Below, one piece after another: positions 35,431-46,055 of a stretch of 64,000 nt of DNA. Made by a program: the position numbers and the translations under genes. This DNA comes from Crocodylus rhombifer. Taxonomy: Eukaryota; Chordata; Crocodylia; Crocodylidae. Within the stretch, counting starts at the first letter, position 1. Each line of letters begins with the position of its first letter. The stretch covers positions 248,513 to 312,512 of the forward strand of contig JAVSML010001154.1 in the NCBI GenBank assembly GCA_038503035.1, written 5' to 3'. The notes under the pieces are model-generated. The model was not told where the DNA came from and searched no databases. It worked only from the letters and a program-made list of their open reading frames with translations.

Positions 35431-37600
35431 AGGTTAAGAATCAATGGCACTAACCCACCTGTCAGTGAATGCTGGTGCTGCCATCGATACCTTTCCTATT
35501 AAATAAATGAATAAAAAATGGGTAATGTAATTTAAAAAAAAAAAATCTGTTCTGGATACTTTTTAATTCCAGGTATTAAAAGAAGCATAAGCCTTTGAAT
35601 CTGGATTGACTACTGTATTTATAAACATTATGGTCTGTTAACATTGATGCCATGCTTGGACTAAAAAGTATCAAAAAACCCTTTGCATATTTTGATTTGT
35701 TTTGGGAAGTAAATGTTTATACCTATATAAATCTATTGCATTTACTGTGTCTATAATTTCAGATTGCTTCTAGAAAACCTCCCAGCCATTATGGTGCATA
35801 GGCAAAATTATGGTTCATAACTGTTTTAACTAAATAGAACTGTTGTTTGGTATTAAGTTTGAGTACTGTCACTTTGCATGGATTGATGTTGTTTTTGTTG
35901 TTGCATTAGGTTTCCCTCTTCTCTCTGACAGTAAATATACAGCTTCAACATACACGAAGAAACAAACAGCTCTGACATCTAGGTTACAGAAAACATTTAA
36001 AGCAAAGGGAAACTTGATAAGCACTGTACCACTCTGTAAATAATTATATTTACACATGTAAAGGTCCTCACACCTACTATGTTGAAAGCTTCCTGCAAAT
36101 TGCAAAGTGTCCTTGATTCTGCTTTGAATCCTAGTCCATTCTAGTTCTGAACAGTATTTGGTTTAGTGCGTCTGCGTTAGTTATCAATACACTTAAAGCT
36201 GAATTCAGCTCACCTTGTCATTTTAGTTAATTTGCTCAAGTTTTTTTCCCTCCACCCAGTCAAAACATGTTTCTTTTCCCCAAATAGATTAGTAAAAGTT
36301 ATGTACTACATTAGCATAAATACATAGTTGTCTCCAGTGTTCAGAAATGTAATGCTCATAAACCAAATGGAAATATTTCCTTTTTATGAGGATGAGTGTA
36401 ATAAAGATATAAACAGTGTAAATCTGTATGTAATACTGAAGACAAGGGCAGGAATCTCAAATGTGGTGTGCTAAAGAGGAACAAGTCAAGAGATTTGCAG
36501 AGGATGTAATATGGGCATTGCAGGTGACAAGAATAATGTAGCTGCTCTATTTAATATCTATGTTTGATATAGAGAGGGTACAGGAAGGGCAAGTAGTTTT
36601 TAGCTGGGGTGTCATAAAATGCGGGTGTTACCTGGTTGCCACCATAGCAGGGCTATGGTCTGTGCCCAGTCCTTCTGGATGAGAGGTCTCTGATACCCTT
36701 AAACCAGGATAAAGGAGCTGGCTCAGGCTGCAGCCCATCCTGGTCTGGCTAGTGCTTCTCCTGGAAACATGCAGATGGGATGACTCCATCTGCACACCTC
36801 TGCTTCCTGAAGCAGTTTGGGGAGCCAGACCAGAAAGGCTACAGCAGAAGTTATCTTCTGTCCTACTTTAGGGTTCTCAGAGATCCCTAATTCAGGGGGA
36901 GTGTCCACACCAGGTGCATGGTGCACCTGACTTGAAAAGTATTGTGAAGTTGAGGTAAAGCACCAATAGTAGTTCTTAACCTGCTACCATAGTAAAAAAA
37001 ACACAAAATCCCCCCAAATAAATGGAGGAGGGGTGCCCTGACTGAAGAGGTTCAAAATCATTGGCGTAACTTACAGCTGTGAATATAGATGCTTTTCTAT
37101 GGGAGATTGGTACTCTGTTCAGATCTCCTGGCTCACTTTCACCTTTTTCTCTTTTCACTGGAACTCTGCTGTCCTTAGCTTTTTCATTGTCATCTGTTCC
37201 TGCTTCCCTTAACCCACATTGGATGTGTATGAAGAAATACCTAGGGGTGAAGTGGGCTTCAAGCAGCATTAACTCCTAATCCAAAGCTGAGCTCCATTTA
37301 TCCCTTACTAGGCTCAAATAATGCTGAATAAAGTTCTGGGATTCTACTCTGTTGGATCTGAATGGCTATCTCAGGAGTAGAAACTTAATTATGGAGTAAA
37401 ATATGTATTTTTGCCCTTGACTCAAATATATAAAGACCTTCTTTCTTCAGCACAGGAGGCATTTGACAACTAAAGAGTTTCCTTGCTCACTGCTTTTTTT
37501 TTGTTTTTGTTTTTGTTTTTTGTTTTTTTTCAGCTAGTGCTGTTACCTGAAAGTCCTAAGTTTTTTCCAGAGCTATACACAGCTATGCTGAAGTCTCTTT
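35431..37600. other. intron 1, nothing recognised
   Basis: A T-rich (TTTTTG)n-like stretch lies at about 37494-37531. No gene was seen; a minus frame of 97 codons at 37269-36976 has no recognisable motif. Confidence 0.5.
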
Positions 37601-38324
37601 GGCCAAGTACAGACAGCCAAAAAGCCTGAGGCTGAATTGATTCAGTCTTTGCAGGTTAGTCTAAGCGGCAAAGAATGAACCAATAAGCAAATGAACAGAC
37701 ATTCACTTTTGATTCAGGAAATGCAGCCACATACATGCTTGCAGTGGCTCAAGCTAGAAGCCAGGAGTGCTAGACCATGGCTTTCTGGCATGTAGTCAGC
37801 ACAGACTGTGTGTTCATTTCCTCTACCTGCTGCCCCTGATGTCTCTGGGATTTGCAGTCTACAATCTCAGCAGTAAGACTCTGCAGGGTTGCTCGTCACT
37901 TCCTCTTTCTATTTCCAGATTCCTCTGGGATTTGTAGTAAACAGTCACAACCCATAGTAAGTAAGCAGGGCAGCTCCGTACTCAGGGGAAGGGAAGCTTA
38001 ACCCCCATCTTTGGCCCCAGACTCCAGCTGGGGTTTGTCTGTGGGGATTAGTGAGCCAGCCCTCACTGCTCGAGCTAGGGAGCAAAGAGGTGGGGCCAGC
38101 CCTCCTCCATGGAGCAGACAGCACAGCCTAGCCCAGGGCTGGAAAGCACGTTGGTATGCTGGGGAACTGTGATTTAACTTGAACCAGGAAGGGGTCTGGG
38201 ACATAAGTTTCATAAACTGGTTTGACCTTAAATCAGCCAAGTCTAATGCTGCATTCAACCAGCTTTATCTTGAACCAGTTTTTGATCACTTACACATAAA
38301 CCAGTTTAACTTCTGTCCCTAGCC
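37601..38324 (-). mobile_element. TIR element family 2, copy C
   Basis: Third copy of the family, same orientation as copy B. The right end reads AACTTCTGTCCCTAGCC (to 38324) preceded by ACACATAAACCAGTTT. The left end GGCCAAGTACAGACAGCC is followed by TGAATTGATTCAGTCTTTGC and GCAGGTTAGTCTAAG, as in copy B. The interior includes a GC-rich segment (about 37980-38160) with similarity to copy B (for example GAGCAGACAGCACAGCC, and the AACCAGGAAGGGGTCTGGGA segment). No coding capacity. Target duplications are not clear. Confidence 0.65.
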
Positions 38325-38617
38325 ATTGTGTCTCTCCTTTTTTTTTTTTTTTCTGAGTTTACATGCTGTCTCCTACACCTGAACTTGCTGTCATTCACCC
38401 TTGTACGTACTGTTTCCCAGGCAATGCCAAACCAAAGCACCTCCCTTTAGAGTTCTAGCTTCTGAAGCCTTGCTTTTGACTTTGGGATGAAAATGTGTCC
38501 TTTTAATACTTTTTTACAACTAGCTTTTGAATAACAGGTCATAGTTAACTTGAGCAGTTTCAATAAAGTGTCATCCAATGTACCACAGGTAGAATTCCAG
38601 CAGAGGAACTTCTGCAG
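38325..38617. other. intron 1 spacer
   Basis: Only a T run near 38340-38352 was noted. Confidence 0.5.
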
Positions 38618-41068
38618 GTTTCATAGTTAGGGACCTGAGCAGATCATCAAATCCGACCCCCTGCCACGGCAGGAAAGGGTACTGGGGTCAAATGACCCCA
38701 GCAAGGTGATTGTCAAGCCTCCTCTTAAAGGCCTCCAGGGTAGGAGCCAGCACTACTTCTCTTGGAAGTTGGTTCCAGATCCTAGCTGCCCTCACTGTGA
38801 AGTAGCGTCTCCTGATGTCTAATCAGAATTTTACCCTCTGCCAGCTTGTGACCATTATTCCTAGTCACTCCTGGTAGTGCTTGGGGAAACAGGGACTCCC
38901 TGCATGCCTGCTGGTCCCCTCTGACTAGTTTGTAACAGGCCACTAGATCCCCACTCAGTCTTCTCTTGTGGAGGCTGAACAGATTCAGGTCCTGTAGCCT
39001 CTCCTCATAGGGTCTGCCCTGCTGCCCCCCTGATCATGTGAGTGGCCCTCCTCTGGACCCTCTCGATCCTGTCCACATCCCTCTTGAAGTGTGGTGCCCA
39101 GAACTGGACGCAGTACTCCAGCTGCGGCCTGACCAGTGCCACATAGAGGGGTAGTATCACCTCCTTGGACCTGCTTGAGATGCATCTGTGGATGCAAGAC
39201 AAGGTGTGGTTGGCCTTCCTGACTGCATCCCTACACTGCCTGCCCATATTCATCTTGTCATCAGTAGTGATTCTAAGATCCTTCTCTGCCTCTGTACTGA
39301 TGAGTAGGGAGTTCCCCAGCCTGTAGGTATGCTGGTGGTTCTTCCTCCCCAGGTGCATCACCTTGCACTTGTCAGTGTTGAAACGCATCCTATTCTTGTC
39401 CACCCTCCCCTGTAACCTGTCTAGGTCTGATTGTAGCCTATTCCTTCCTTCTAGCATGCTAACATCCCCCCCACATCTTAGTGTCATCAGCAAACTTGAA
39501 CAGGGTGCTTCTTACCCCCTTGTCCAAGTCACTAATGAAGATGTTGAACAGTGCAGGCCCGAGGACTGAGCCCTGCTGAACCCCTCTGCTCACATCCCTC
39601 CAGGTCGAAAATGACCCATCCACCACCACTCTCTGGGTGTGGCCCTCCAGCCAGTTGGCGACCCATTTGACTGTGTAGGTGTTGACATCACAGTCCCCCA
39701 GTTTCTTAATGAGAACGGGGTGAGAGACGGTGTCAAAAGCCTTCCTGAAGTCCAGAAAGACTACGTCCACTGCTACCCCTGCATCTAAGGATTTGCTGAC
39801 CTGGTGGTAGAAGGCCACCAGGTTGGTCTGACAGGACTTGTCTCTAATGAATCCGTGTTGGTTGACCCTAAGCATAATCTCCCCTGCTGGCCCCTCATGA
39901 ACATGTGCCAGGATAATTCTCTCAAAAAGCTTACCCAGGATTGAGGTAAGACTAACTGGCCTATAGTTTCCCGGGTCCTCCTTCCTCCCCTTTTTGAAGA
40001 TGGGAACCACACTGGCCCTCTTCCAGTCCTCTGGCACCCCACCAGAGCACCACGAGTGCTCATAAAGCCGTGCCAGGGGTCCCACAATGACCTCAGCTAA
40101 TTCCTTCAGCTCTCTGGGGTGGAGATCATCCGGACCAGCTGATTTTAAAAACATCCAGTCCCTCTAGAAGTTCCCTGACTAGATCCTCACTGACCCTTAG
40201 CCTAGGTGCGCCTCCTCTGGGGCCTGAGGGGGGCCTGGTGGGTTGGCTGATCTTGTCCCTGCTCAGGAAAATGGAGGCAAAGAAATCGTTAAATAGGTTA
40301 GATTTGTCACCTGGTGTGATGACCAAATTTTCTAGCGTATCTTGCAGGGGCCCCACGTTACCTGGAACCTTCTTTTTGCCCCTTACGTAATTAAAAAAGG
40401 ACTTCTTGTTGTCCTTGATCTGGGAAGCTAGTCCCAGTTCCATCTCTGCCTTGGCCTTCCTGTCTGCCCCCCTGCATCCCCAAGTAACCGCAGTGTAATC
40501 CTCCCTGGTGACGGTGCCTCCCTTCTGTTGAGTGTATGCCTCCCTTTTAGCTAGAAGACATTCCTGGATGCTTTTGGTGAGCCATGGGGGCTTTTGTGCC
40601 CTTTTGCTCCCTTAGATCTATGTTGGGATTACCTCCCTTTGGGCTTGGAGGATCATCTTCTTAAGGAGCGACCACTCTTCTTGGACACCTGCCTCCCCTC
40701 CGGGACCTCAGTGCTTCCCCAACTGTTCTCCTTAGCTCATTGAAGTCTGCCCTCCTGAAATCTAGGGCTGCTGCCTTGTTGCAGGCCTTTGCCACCTTGT
40801 GCTGGATGGTGAATTCTAGCAGGCGATGATTTCTGTTGCCCAGGTGGCTGAGCACTCGCAGCCCCCTCACCAGGTCATCACTGGTAGCAAGCACCAGGTC
40901 CAACAAGGCGTCTCCCCTGGTGGGGCTGTGCACCTCCTGGGTTAGTTGGAGGTCCTGCATTTTAAGCTAGGAACTTACATGAGCTGTCAGACCTGGCTGA
41001 CTGCTCTTCCCAGCAGATGTCTGGGAAGTTCAGGTCCCCCATGATGACCAGGTATCTGGGGAAGTAAA
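38618..41068 (-). mobile_element. CR1 LINE, 5'-truncated, 2.45 kb, antisense to HOMER1
   Basis: This is the longest mobile element here. On the minus strand it runs from the late endonuclease part of ORF2 (41068) to the 3' end (38618, complement of GACCTGAGCAGATCATCAAA and the GACCCCCTGCC segment, next to TTTCATAGTTAGG). The 3' end matches the sense copy at 16948-17262, so both belong to one subfamily. The first part of the element, including ORF1 and most of the endonuclease, is missing, the usual result of incomplete reverse transcription. Its coding part is broken in several places (see the pseudogene entry). Confidence 0.95.
39005..40960 (-). pseudogene. CR1 ORF2 remnant (reverse transcriptase), broken
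   Basis: Four minus-strand frames in succession cover the CR1 ORF2 product: 40960-40661 (end of the endonuclease region), 40443-40126 (linker before RT), 40154-39459 (RT core) and 39493-39005 (C-terminal part). The RT core shows [16 protein letters not shown], the [18 protein letters not shown] block, [15 protein letters not shown] with the first catalytic Asp, [17 protein letters not shown] and FADDTKMW with the catalytic Asp pair. Frame changes near 40140 and 39480, and a non-open stretch between 40660 and 40444, show it is inactive. Motifs are nonetheless well preserved, so the insertion is relatively young. Confidence 0.93.
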
Positions 41069-41194
41069 GATGTTCACAGACAGCAGTGACTCATTCCTTT
41101 CAAGTTCAACTAGATGGATATGTTTCCTCAGATTCCATAAATGGAGAGTGTAATCTACCTCAGAGAATCTATGAACTTGACTCTAGTAAAGGTG
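41069..41194. other. intron 1 spacer next to CR1
   Basis: Nothing recognised. Confidence 0.4.
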
Positions 41195-41320
41195 GTAGTC
41201 AGTGTGCTAGAGGTGACATCTTTTTTATTAGACCAACTAGACAGTTGTAAAAACATTTTTTTTTCCTTTATTTGCAAGCTTTCAGGCACATGCACCTTTC
41301 CTCAGGCGTAGGAGAATGCA
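41195..41320 (+). repeat. unnamed interspersed repeat, copy 2
   Basis: It shares GAGGTGACATCTTTT, TATTAGACCAACTAGA, TTTGCAAGCTTTCAGGCAC and CTTTCCTCAGGC with the copy at 6080-6220, in the same order and orientation. The family is unnamed. Confidence 0.5.
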
Positions 41321-42586
41321 AAGATTGTAAAGTTTCTCCCAGGTAGAAATGAAAATTCGTATTTCACAGGAAGTAATATCTCCTGGCTGGAAAAGTTCAT
41401 TTTTCATTTTATGCAAATTAGGCTCAGATAAGTTGGTACAGTCTGTTTGCCTCAAAGGTGTCTGGTGGCAAGCAGGATGTTGAATTATGCTTCTTTCTTG
41501 TTTATGATGTTACGTATTTCACAGGAGGACTGGTGATGGAGGGTTCTCCTGGGCAAGGAATTTCTTGTGTTAAGGTTGTTCTGCAGGTATGCAAATATTG
41601 GTTCAAAATAAAAAGGCTGCAGCAGGGGAACTAACTTCTGGGTCTCAAGGTGTTAAATTTTGCTTCCTTGTAAAATTACGAAGCTTTCATTTCAAAACAG
41701 ATGATTACAATATCTTCCATGTTTCAGGGACAAAGGTATTCATTTCTATGATTTGATTATTTTAAGTTGTTAACATTTTGGAAAGAAAGTGACTCTTCTA
41801 TGAATAAATGTCCTTAGAGGCCACTAATTTTATTAGACTTAATGATGCTCAAGTACTTTTAGGCTTTTATACTGTATTATACATTGTGATGTCATGGGGA
41901 AAGTAAAGCTTTCTCATTTCAAGTATATTAGAAGATTTTATCCACTATAGCTTGCTCATCCAAGAATTTAGGACCTTGATTTTTTTTTTAAAGCATGTGT
42001 CTTTATAACATACAGGATTTTGTGAAAATGTTCAAATGTGGAGGTACATAGAATAAGCATTTTTCACAATCTGTGTTCCCATTGCTAATGAGTATCAGCT
42101 GTTGCTTAATTAAATTGAGCAGACCAGTTTAGTTTCAGATTATGGATCAGGACTAAGTAATCAGAGTATTAAAAAGTTTAAGGAGAAGGAGGATTTGAAG
42201 TAATATATACACTGCTGCACAATGTAATCAGATAAAACTGCATTTACATTAATGACAGGCAGTGTTAAGGGAGTAGACAGATGGAGGGTGGAGGCTGGGG
42301 AGGTAATGGATCAGTGATGAATCTAAATATAGATATGTCTTTCTCTCATCTGACTCTACAGCTGGTCACTGATTTGTTTTTTTTTTGTTTTAGAAGTCTT
42401 GTGCTGTGCTTGCCTGGGTATATTAATGCTGTTAACTGCTCTATGCAATTACATTAAAAGTTTGTGGGGAAAATTATTCATGCAAAACGAAGTGTGTACA
42501 TCCCAATGGGCAGAATCGCCAGATCACTTGTGTACAACCATACTGCATCCAAATCAGATACATCACTTTTATTTTTTACCCTTCAG
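41321..42586. other. HOMER1: 3' end of intron 1
   Basis: Ordinary intron sequence leading to the exon 2 acceptor. A T-rich stretch at 42376-42391 and the pyrimidine tract at 42567-42584 precede the AG at 42585-42586. No other exon-like signal was recognised. Confidence 0.6.
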
Positions 42587-42743
42587 GGAACAGCCCATCT
42601 TCAGCACCCGAGCTCATGTCTTCCAGATTGACCCAAACACTAAGAAGAACTGGGTTCCCACCAGCAAGCATGCTGTTACTGTGTCCTATTTCTATGACAG
42701 CACAAGAAATGTCTATAGGATAATCAGCTTGGATGGCTCAAAG
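42587..42743 (+). CDS. HOMER1: HOMER1 exon 2: N-terminal half of EVH1 domain
   Basis: This 157-bp exon follows a pyrimidine-rich tract ending CCCTTCAG and is closed by AAG|GTAAGA. It encodes residues 2-54 and appears identical to mammalian Homer1. Homer1 is a postsynaptic scaffold. Its EVH1 domain binds PPxxF-type motifs in group I metabotropic glutamate receptors, IP3 and ryanodine receptors, Shank and TRPC channels. Ligand-pocket residues visible here are Phe14 and Trp24 (in KKNW). The run [14 protein letters not shown] gives core beta strands of the domain. The exon starts after two bases of a codon and ends on a codon boundary, so skipping it would break the frame. The reading frame also stays open about 190 bp upstream into intron 1 (ATG at 42399), but the strong acceptor makes that look incidental. 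Confidence 0.97.
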
Positions 42744-43324
42744 GTAAGATCTTATTAAGATAATTTATTTTAACTTGCTGACTATATTCTTGTTTATCTG
42801 GCAATTTTACACACAAACTAACCCAATAAGAAATGGTTGGAGCTTTAAAATGAGAACTTGTCCTCTTAAAAATACATTATTTGTTCATTAGAAAATAATT
42901 TCGATATATTGGCTTTACTTTGAGAAATCTGTTAATGAAATGCAAAAATCACTCATTGACTACTTAGATTTTCATCTAGCATTTGCCCATTTAGAGTTTC
43001 ATTTCACTCATTTACACTTTCAGCAGTCTAAAAACTGTATTCACTATAAAATATACTACTAGCTATATGTAAGTAACAATACTCTTATCAGTTTTATTTT
43101 CGATGATGTACTATAATGTTGAGGAACTAGCACTATTGAAGGGCAGCTGTTCAGTGTCCATAGTCTGTTTGCTATGAAAGCCTCCATTTTCATTGTACAG
43201 AAGAGGATAGTTTTCTTCTGTACATGTTCTTTATGATAAGATTTTTATCTAACCATGGTACATGCATTAATTACGAATTAGCACTTTGTGTTTATTATGA
43301 AAGATCTAAGTCTATTTAGTAGAC
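42744..43324. other. 5' part of intron 2, nothing recognised
   Basis: Starts with donor GTAAGA. AT-rich and without named features. Confidence 0.55.
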
Positions 43325-43430
43325 AATATAGGGCTAGGAGTTAGGAATCTTATCTTTAGATAAGATAGGGATAAGTTTCTGAGTGTTGTTTATCTGTAAA
43401 ATGGGTATATAAGACTACTTTTTTTATCAC
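43325..43430 (+). mobile_element. MIR-like SINE fragment (possible)
   Basis: GGGCTAGGAGTTAGGAATC followed by TTATCTGTAAAATGGGTAT resembles the second half of a MIR element. Short and diverged. Confidence 0.45.
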
Positions 43431-43887
43431 ACATGCTGTTAGAATATATTTGTATACAAAATGTTCCTAAATCCATAGAACATCAGTACTGTTCATGCAA
43501 AATAAAATAAAATTTAAAAGCTAGATATCCTTCAAAAGGCTTATCTAAAGAAGAATCATAACTTTTGCAGACCTCACCAAATTTTAAGATAGCTGATATT
43601 CAAATATGCTGCTTAGATTAATGTAGCAATATTCTCTGAAGTTTCTCTACATTTTTCTTAAGAGAAAACACTTAAGTGCAGGTCTCTACATTTCTTGAAT
43701 AGCAATATGCTTGATGTTTTAAATAAGGAATGAAAATCATAGTTTTATAAAAGCTTTCAACATTTTAAATGCATTTTTGACACCATTCTAGGTGACTAGA
43801 ATGCAGTACTGAATTTCAGCAGACTTTCTCTACTATTCATTATAAGTGCTGCTAATCTTCTCAGCTTGTGTTCACATGGGAGAGAAA

Positions 43888-44100
43888 TGATATGTGGTTC
43901 TATTCTTGGCTCAGCCACAGACTTACTGTGTGATTTTTGATTTTTATTCGATTTTAATTTTATAATCTCAATCTTGCCATCTGTAAAATAGGGCTAATGC
44001 TTCTGTACCTCCTAGAACTGTTGAGAGGTACTGTTCATCAGTGTTTCCAAAGTCCTTCAAGATTTACAGATAGAAGATGCCAAATCAAAAATAATTATTA
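43888..44100 (+). mobile_element. MIR SINE relic
   Basis: The order TGTGGTTCTATTCTTGGCTC, CAGCCACAGACTTACTGTGT, CATCTGTAAAATAGGGCTAA and TACCTCCTAGAACTGTTGAG follows the MIR consensus (GGCTCTGCCAC, TTACTAGCTGTGTGACC, CATCTGTAAAATGGGG, TACCTACCTCATAGGGTTG). MIR is an ancient amniote-wide tRNA-derived SINE, so this insertion is very old. It is sense to HOMER1. Confidence 0.78.
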
Positions 44101-45114
44101 AACATATGCTGTACTTGGAGTTGTTACCCTCATCTTTATTTATGTTGCAAGTCTCCTCCTCCCCCTCTCCCTTTTTTATGTACCTGGGCTATTTTTGTGT
44201 AATGTTTGAACTTAGTGGTTGAAAGAGTTTGAAGGTTCTGGTATTTGCATCTGTCTATGAAAGTTTTCATAATGTATTTGTGTAGTTGGAAACTCAAATG
44301 AATGCTGCAAAATGCCAATTTCCTTTTTCCTCATCCAGAATTCTGCCAATAATATGGTATGCATTGAGATCCTGGTAGAAATACATTGTACCACACTGTA
44401 GTGGAGAGAAGACCAAATCAGGATCATGACCCCTTGTGATTTAAGTTCTGCTACAAATGCTAAAATTTTACCTGGATAATAAAGGCAATGGCAGAAGATC
44501 CTGGGATGCCTTTTAGTAATATTTATGCTTAAATTTGGGTTATGGTCCAAAAGAATCTCTAGGAATTGGGCGGTAGTCCCCATTTTATTTAGAATGTGTG
44601 CATGCACATATGAACAGGTCTGTATGTAATTTCTGTATAGTGTTGAACAGATCACTCAAATGTCATAAAAAATTCCCAGGTTCCAGTCTCCATACAGATC
44701 ATATCTCTGCTACTTGGTATAGTGCTGGGTGCCAGTAACATTGCTGATATCTGAGTATGTAGTGCTTCTCTTCCATTAGTTGGATACAAATGTTAAATTA
44801 GAGAAGCAGAAGAAGCTATGCAACATATTCCCAGAGGTGCTTTTAAGTAATCCTTTGCATTTAAAAAATGAAGTTTAGCATCTTCATTTTTTTTACATTT
44901 ACCTTTTAGCTTCTCTTCATGTATCTTGCTACTTCAAAACCATAAGAAAAAGTTGTTGCAAGTGTAGTGATTTTATAATTTATATAAAAGTCTTTAATAC
45001 ACTACGGATTGGCTATAGAAAATGTATTTAGCTCTTGCATAATTTCTTACCCTTTTTCTTTCTTCTAGTACTTTTGCTTTTGATTTTTTTTGGTCCTTCT
45101 TGTTTCTGCTGGAT
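44101..45114. other. intron 2, nothing recognised
   Basis: A minus frame of 147 codons (44655-44212) is the longest open frame in this stretch. It has no family resemblance and AT-rich codons, and I treat it as chance. Confidence 0.5.
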
Positions 45115-45149
45115 GTCCTAATTTTAAACATCAGTTCATGGACAACTGT

Positions 45150-45171
45150 ATCCAAGTTTGCATCTAATCTT
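45150..45171. other. 22-bp micro-inverted block (arm 2 version)
   Basis: It reads ATCCAAGTTTGCATC, then TAATCTT, on the + strand, the same direction as 30514-30535 in arm 1, whereas the flanks are reverse-complemented between the arms. Confidence 0.85.
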
Positions 45172-45522
45172 AAAGACGCATATCAAGGCATATTAGATAG
45201 TAAAGGTATAGACTGAAGTCTGTGTTGCCATCCTGCAAATCTCAGTTGTTCAAAGAGGCAGTAGAATCCTTCTAGGATTACATCAGATACCCGATGTTTG
45301 CAGGACATCTTCCGTAGAAAAAGATATGGCAGGCAGGCATGCAATCTGAGACCCATTTAGAGAAGAGGTTTAGGAATTAGCTATTCTGTAAATGTAAATA
45401 GTCTTGATGTAGCTCTTGCCAAGTTAAAAAGGACACAAGGCTCTAACCACATCCAATGCATGAAACTAAGCCAAAGAAGAATAATAATCCAGGGTTTGTG
45501 GAAGGAGTGGGGAAGAGAGAAT

Positions 45523-45550
45523 AGCAGACAGAGATCAGTGTCAGAAGTCT
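45523..45550. other. 28-bp micro-inverted block (arm 2 version)
   Basis: It is identical on the + strand to 30136-30163 of arm 1, although its flanks (GAGAGAAT before, AAGATGACC after) are the reverse complements of the arm 1 flanks. Confidence 0.9.
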
Positions 45551-46055
45551 AAGATGACCTTGAAGTTTAGAATGAGGCTGGAATTTGTTACAGTGGACAG
45601 GAAGAAAACCCACAGTGTGACCTCACACAGGAGGATGATTTGCCCAGATGAGCTCTAGGTAAGAACAGTCCAGACTGCTTTAGCAAGAGTGAGTAATCAA
45701 TGCATCCAGAATTTGTCACCTGCAAAAATAAACACCTGGAGATCAGAGATTCATTTTCATTTAAAAATGAAAATAAATTGATGCGTCTCAGTTTTCTGGT
45801 TTGGAACATGGATGTTCAGAACATCTGCTCAAGTAGACAGTCTGTCTAGTATCATGTATGTGCAAATGGACATGGGTACTAGTAATCCAAAACAACTGTC
45901 AAAACAGTCATGGCCAGTTTTATAGGATCACAGGAAAGCAGGGCTAGAAGGAATCTCACAAGATCACGCAGTCCAGCCTCCTACTCAAGGCAGGATCATC
46001 CCTGTCTATCTAGCCTGCTCCTAAACATTTTCTGAGCTGTAGAGACTACACGCAC

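Larger units (their letters stand above)
45115..46055 (-). repeat. inverted duplication flanking HOMER1 exon 2, arm 2
   Basis: This is the reverse-oriented partner of 29633-30565. Read on the minus strand it starts at 46055 with GTGTAGTCTCTACAGCTCAG, includes the CR1 tail (46035-45925) and the near-identical core, and ends at about 45115. It lies 2.4 kb after exon 2, while arm 1 lies 12.0 kb before it. The blocks 45523-45550 and 45150-45171 keep the + orientation seen in arm 1 although everything around them is inverted. Whether this is a segmental duplication or two copies of an undescribed repeat family cannot be decided from one window. Confidence 0.9.

Noticed and set aside
39459..40154. 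CR1 reverse transcriptase as an active gene
   Set aside because: Frame breaks on both sides and loss of the 5' half show an inactive copy.
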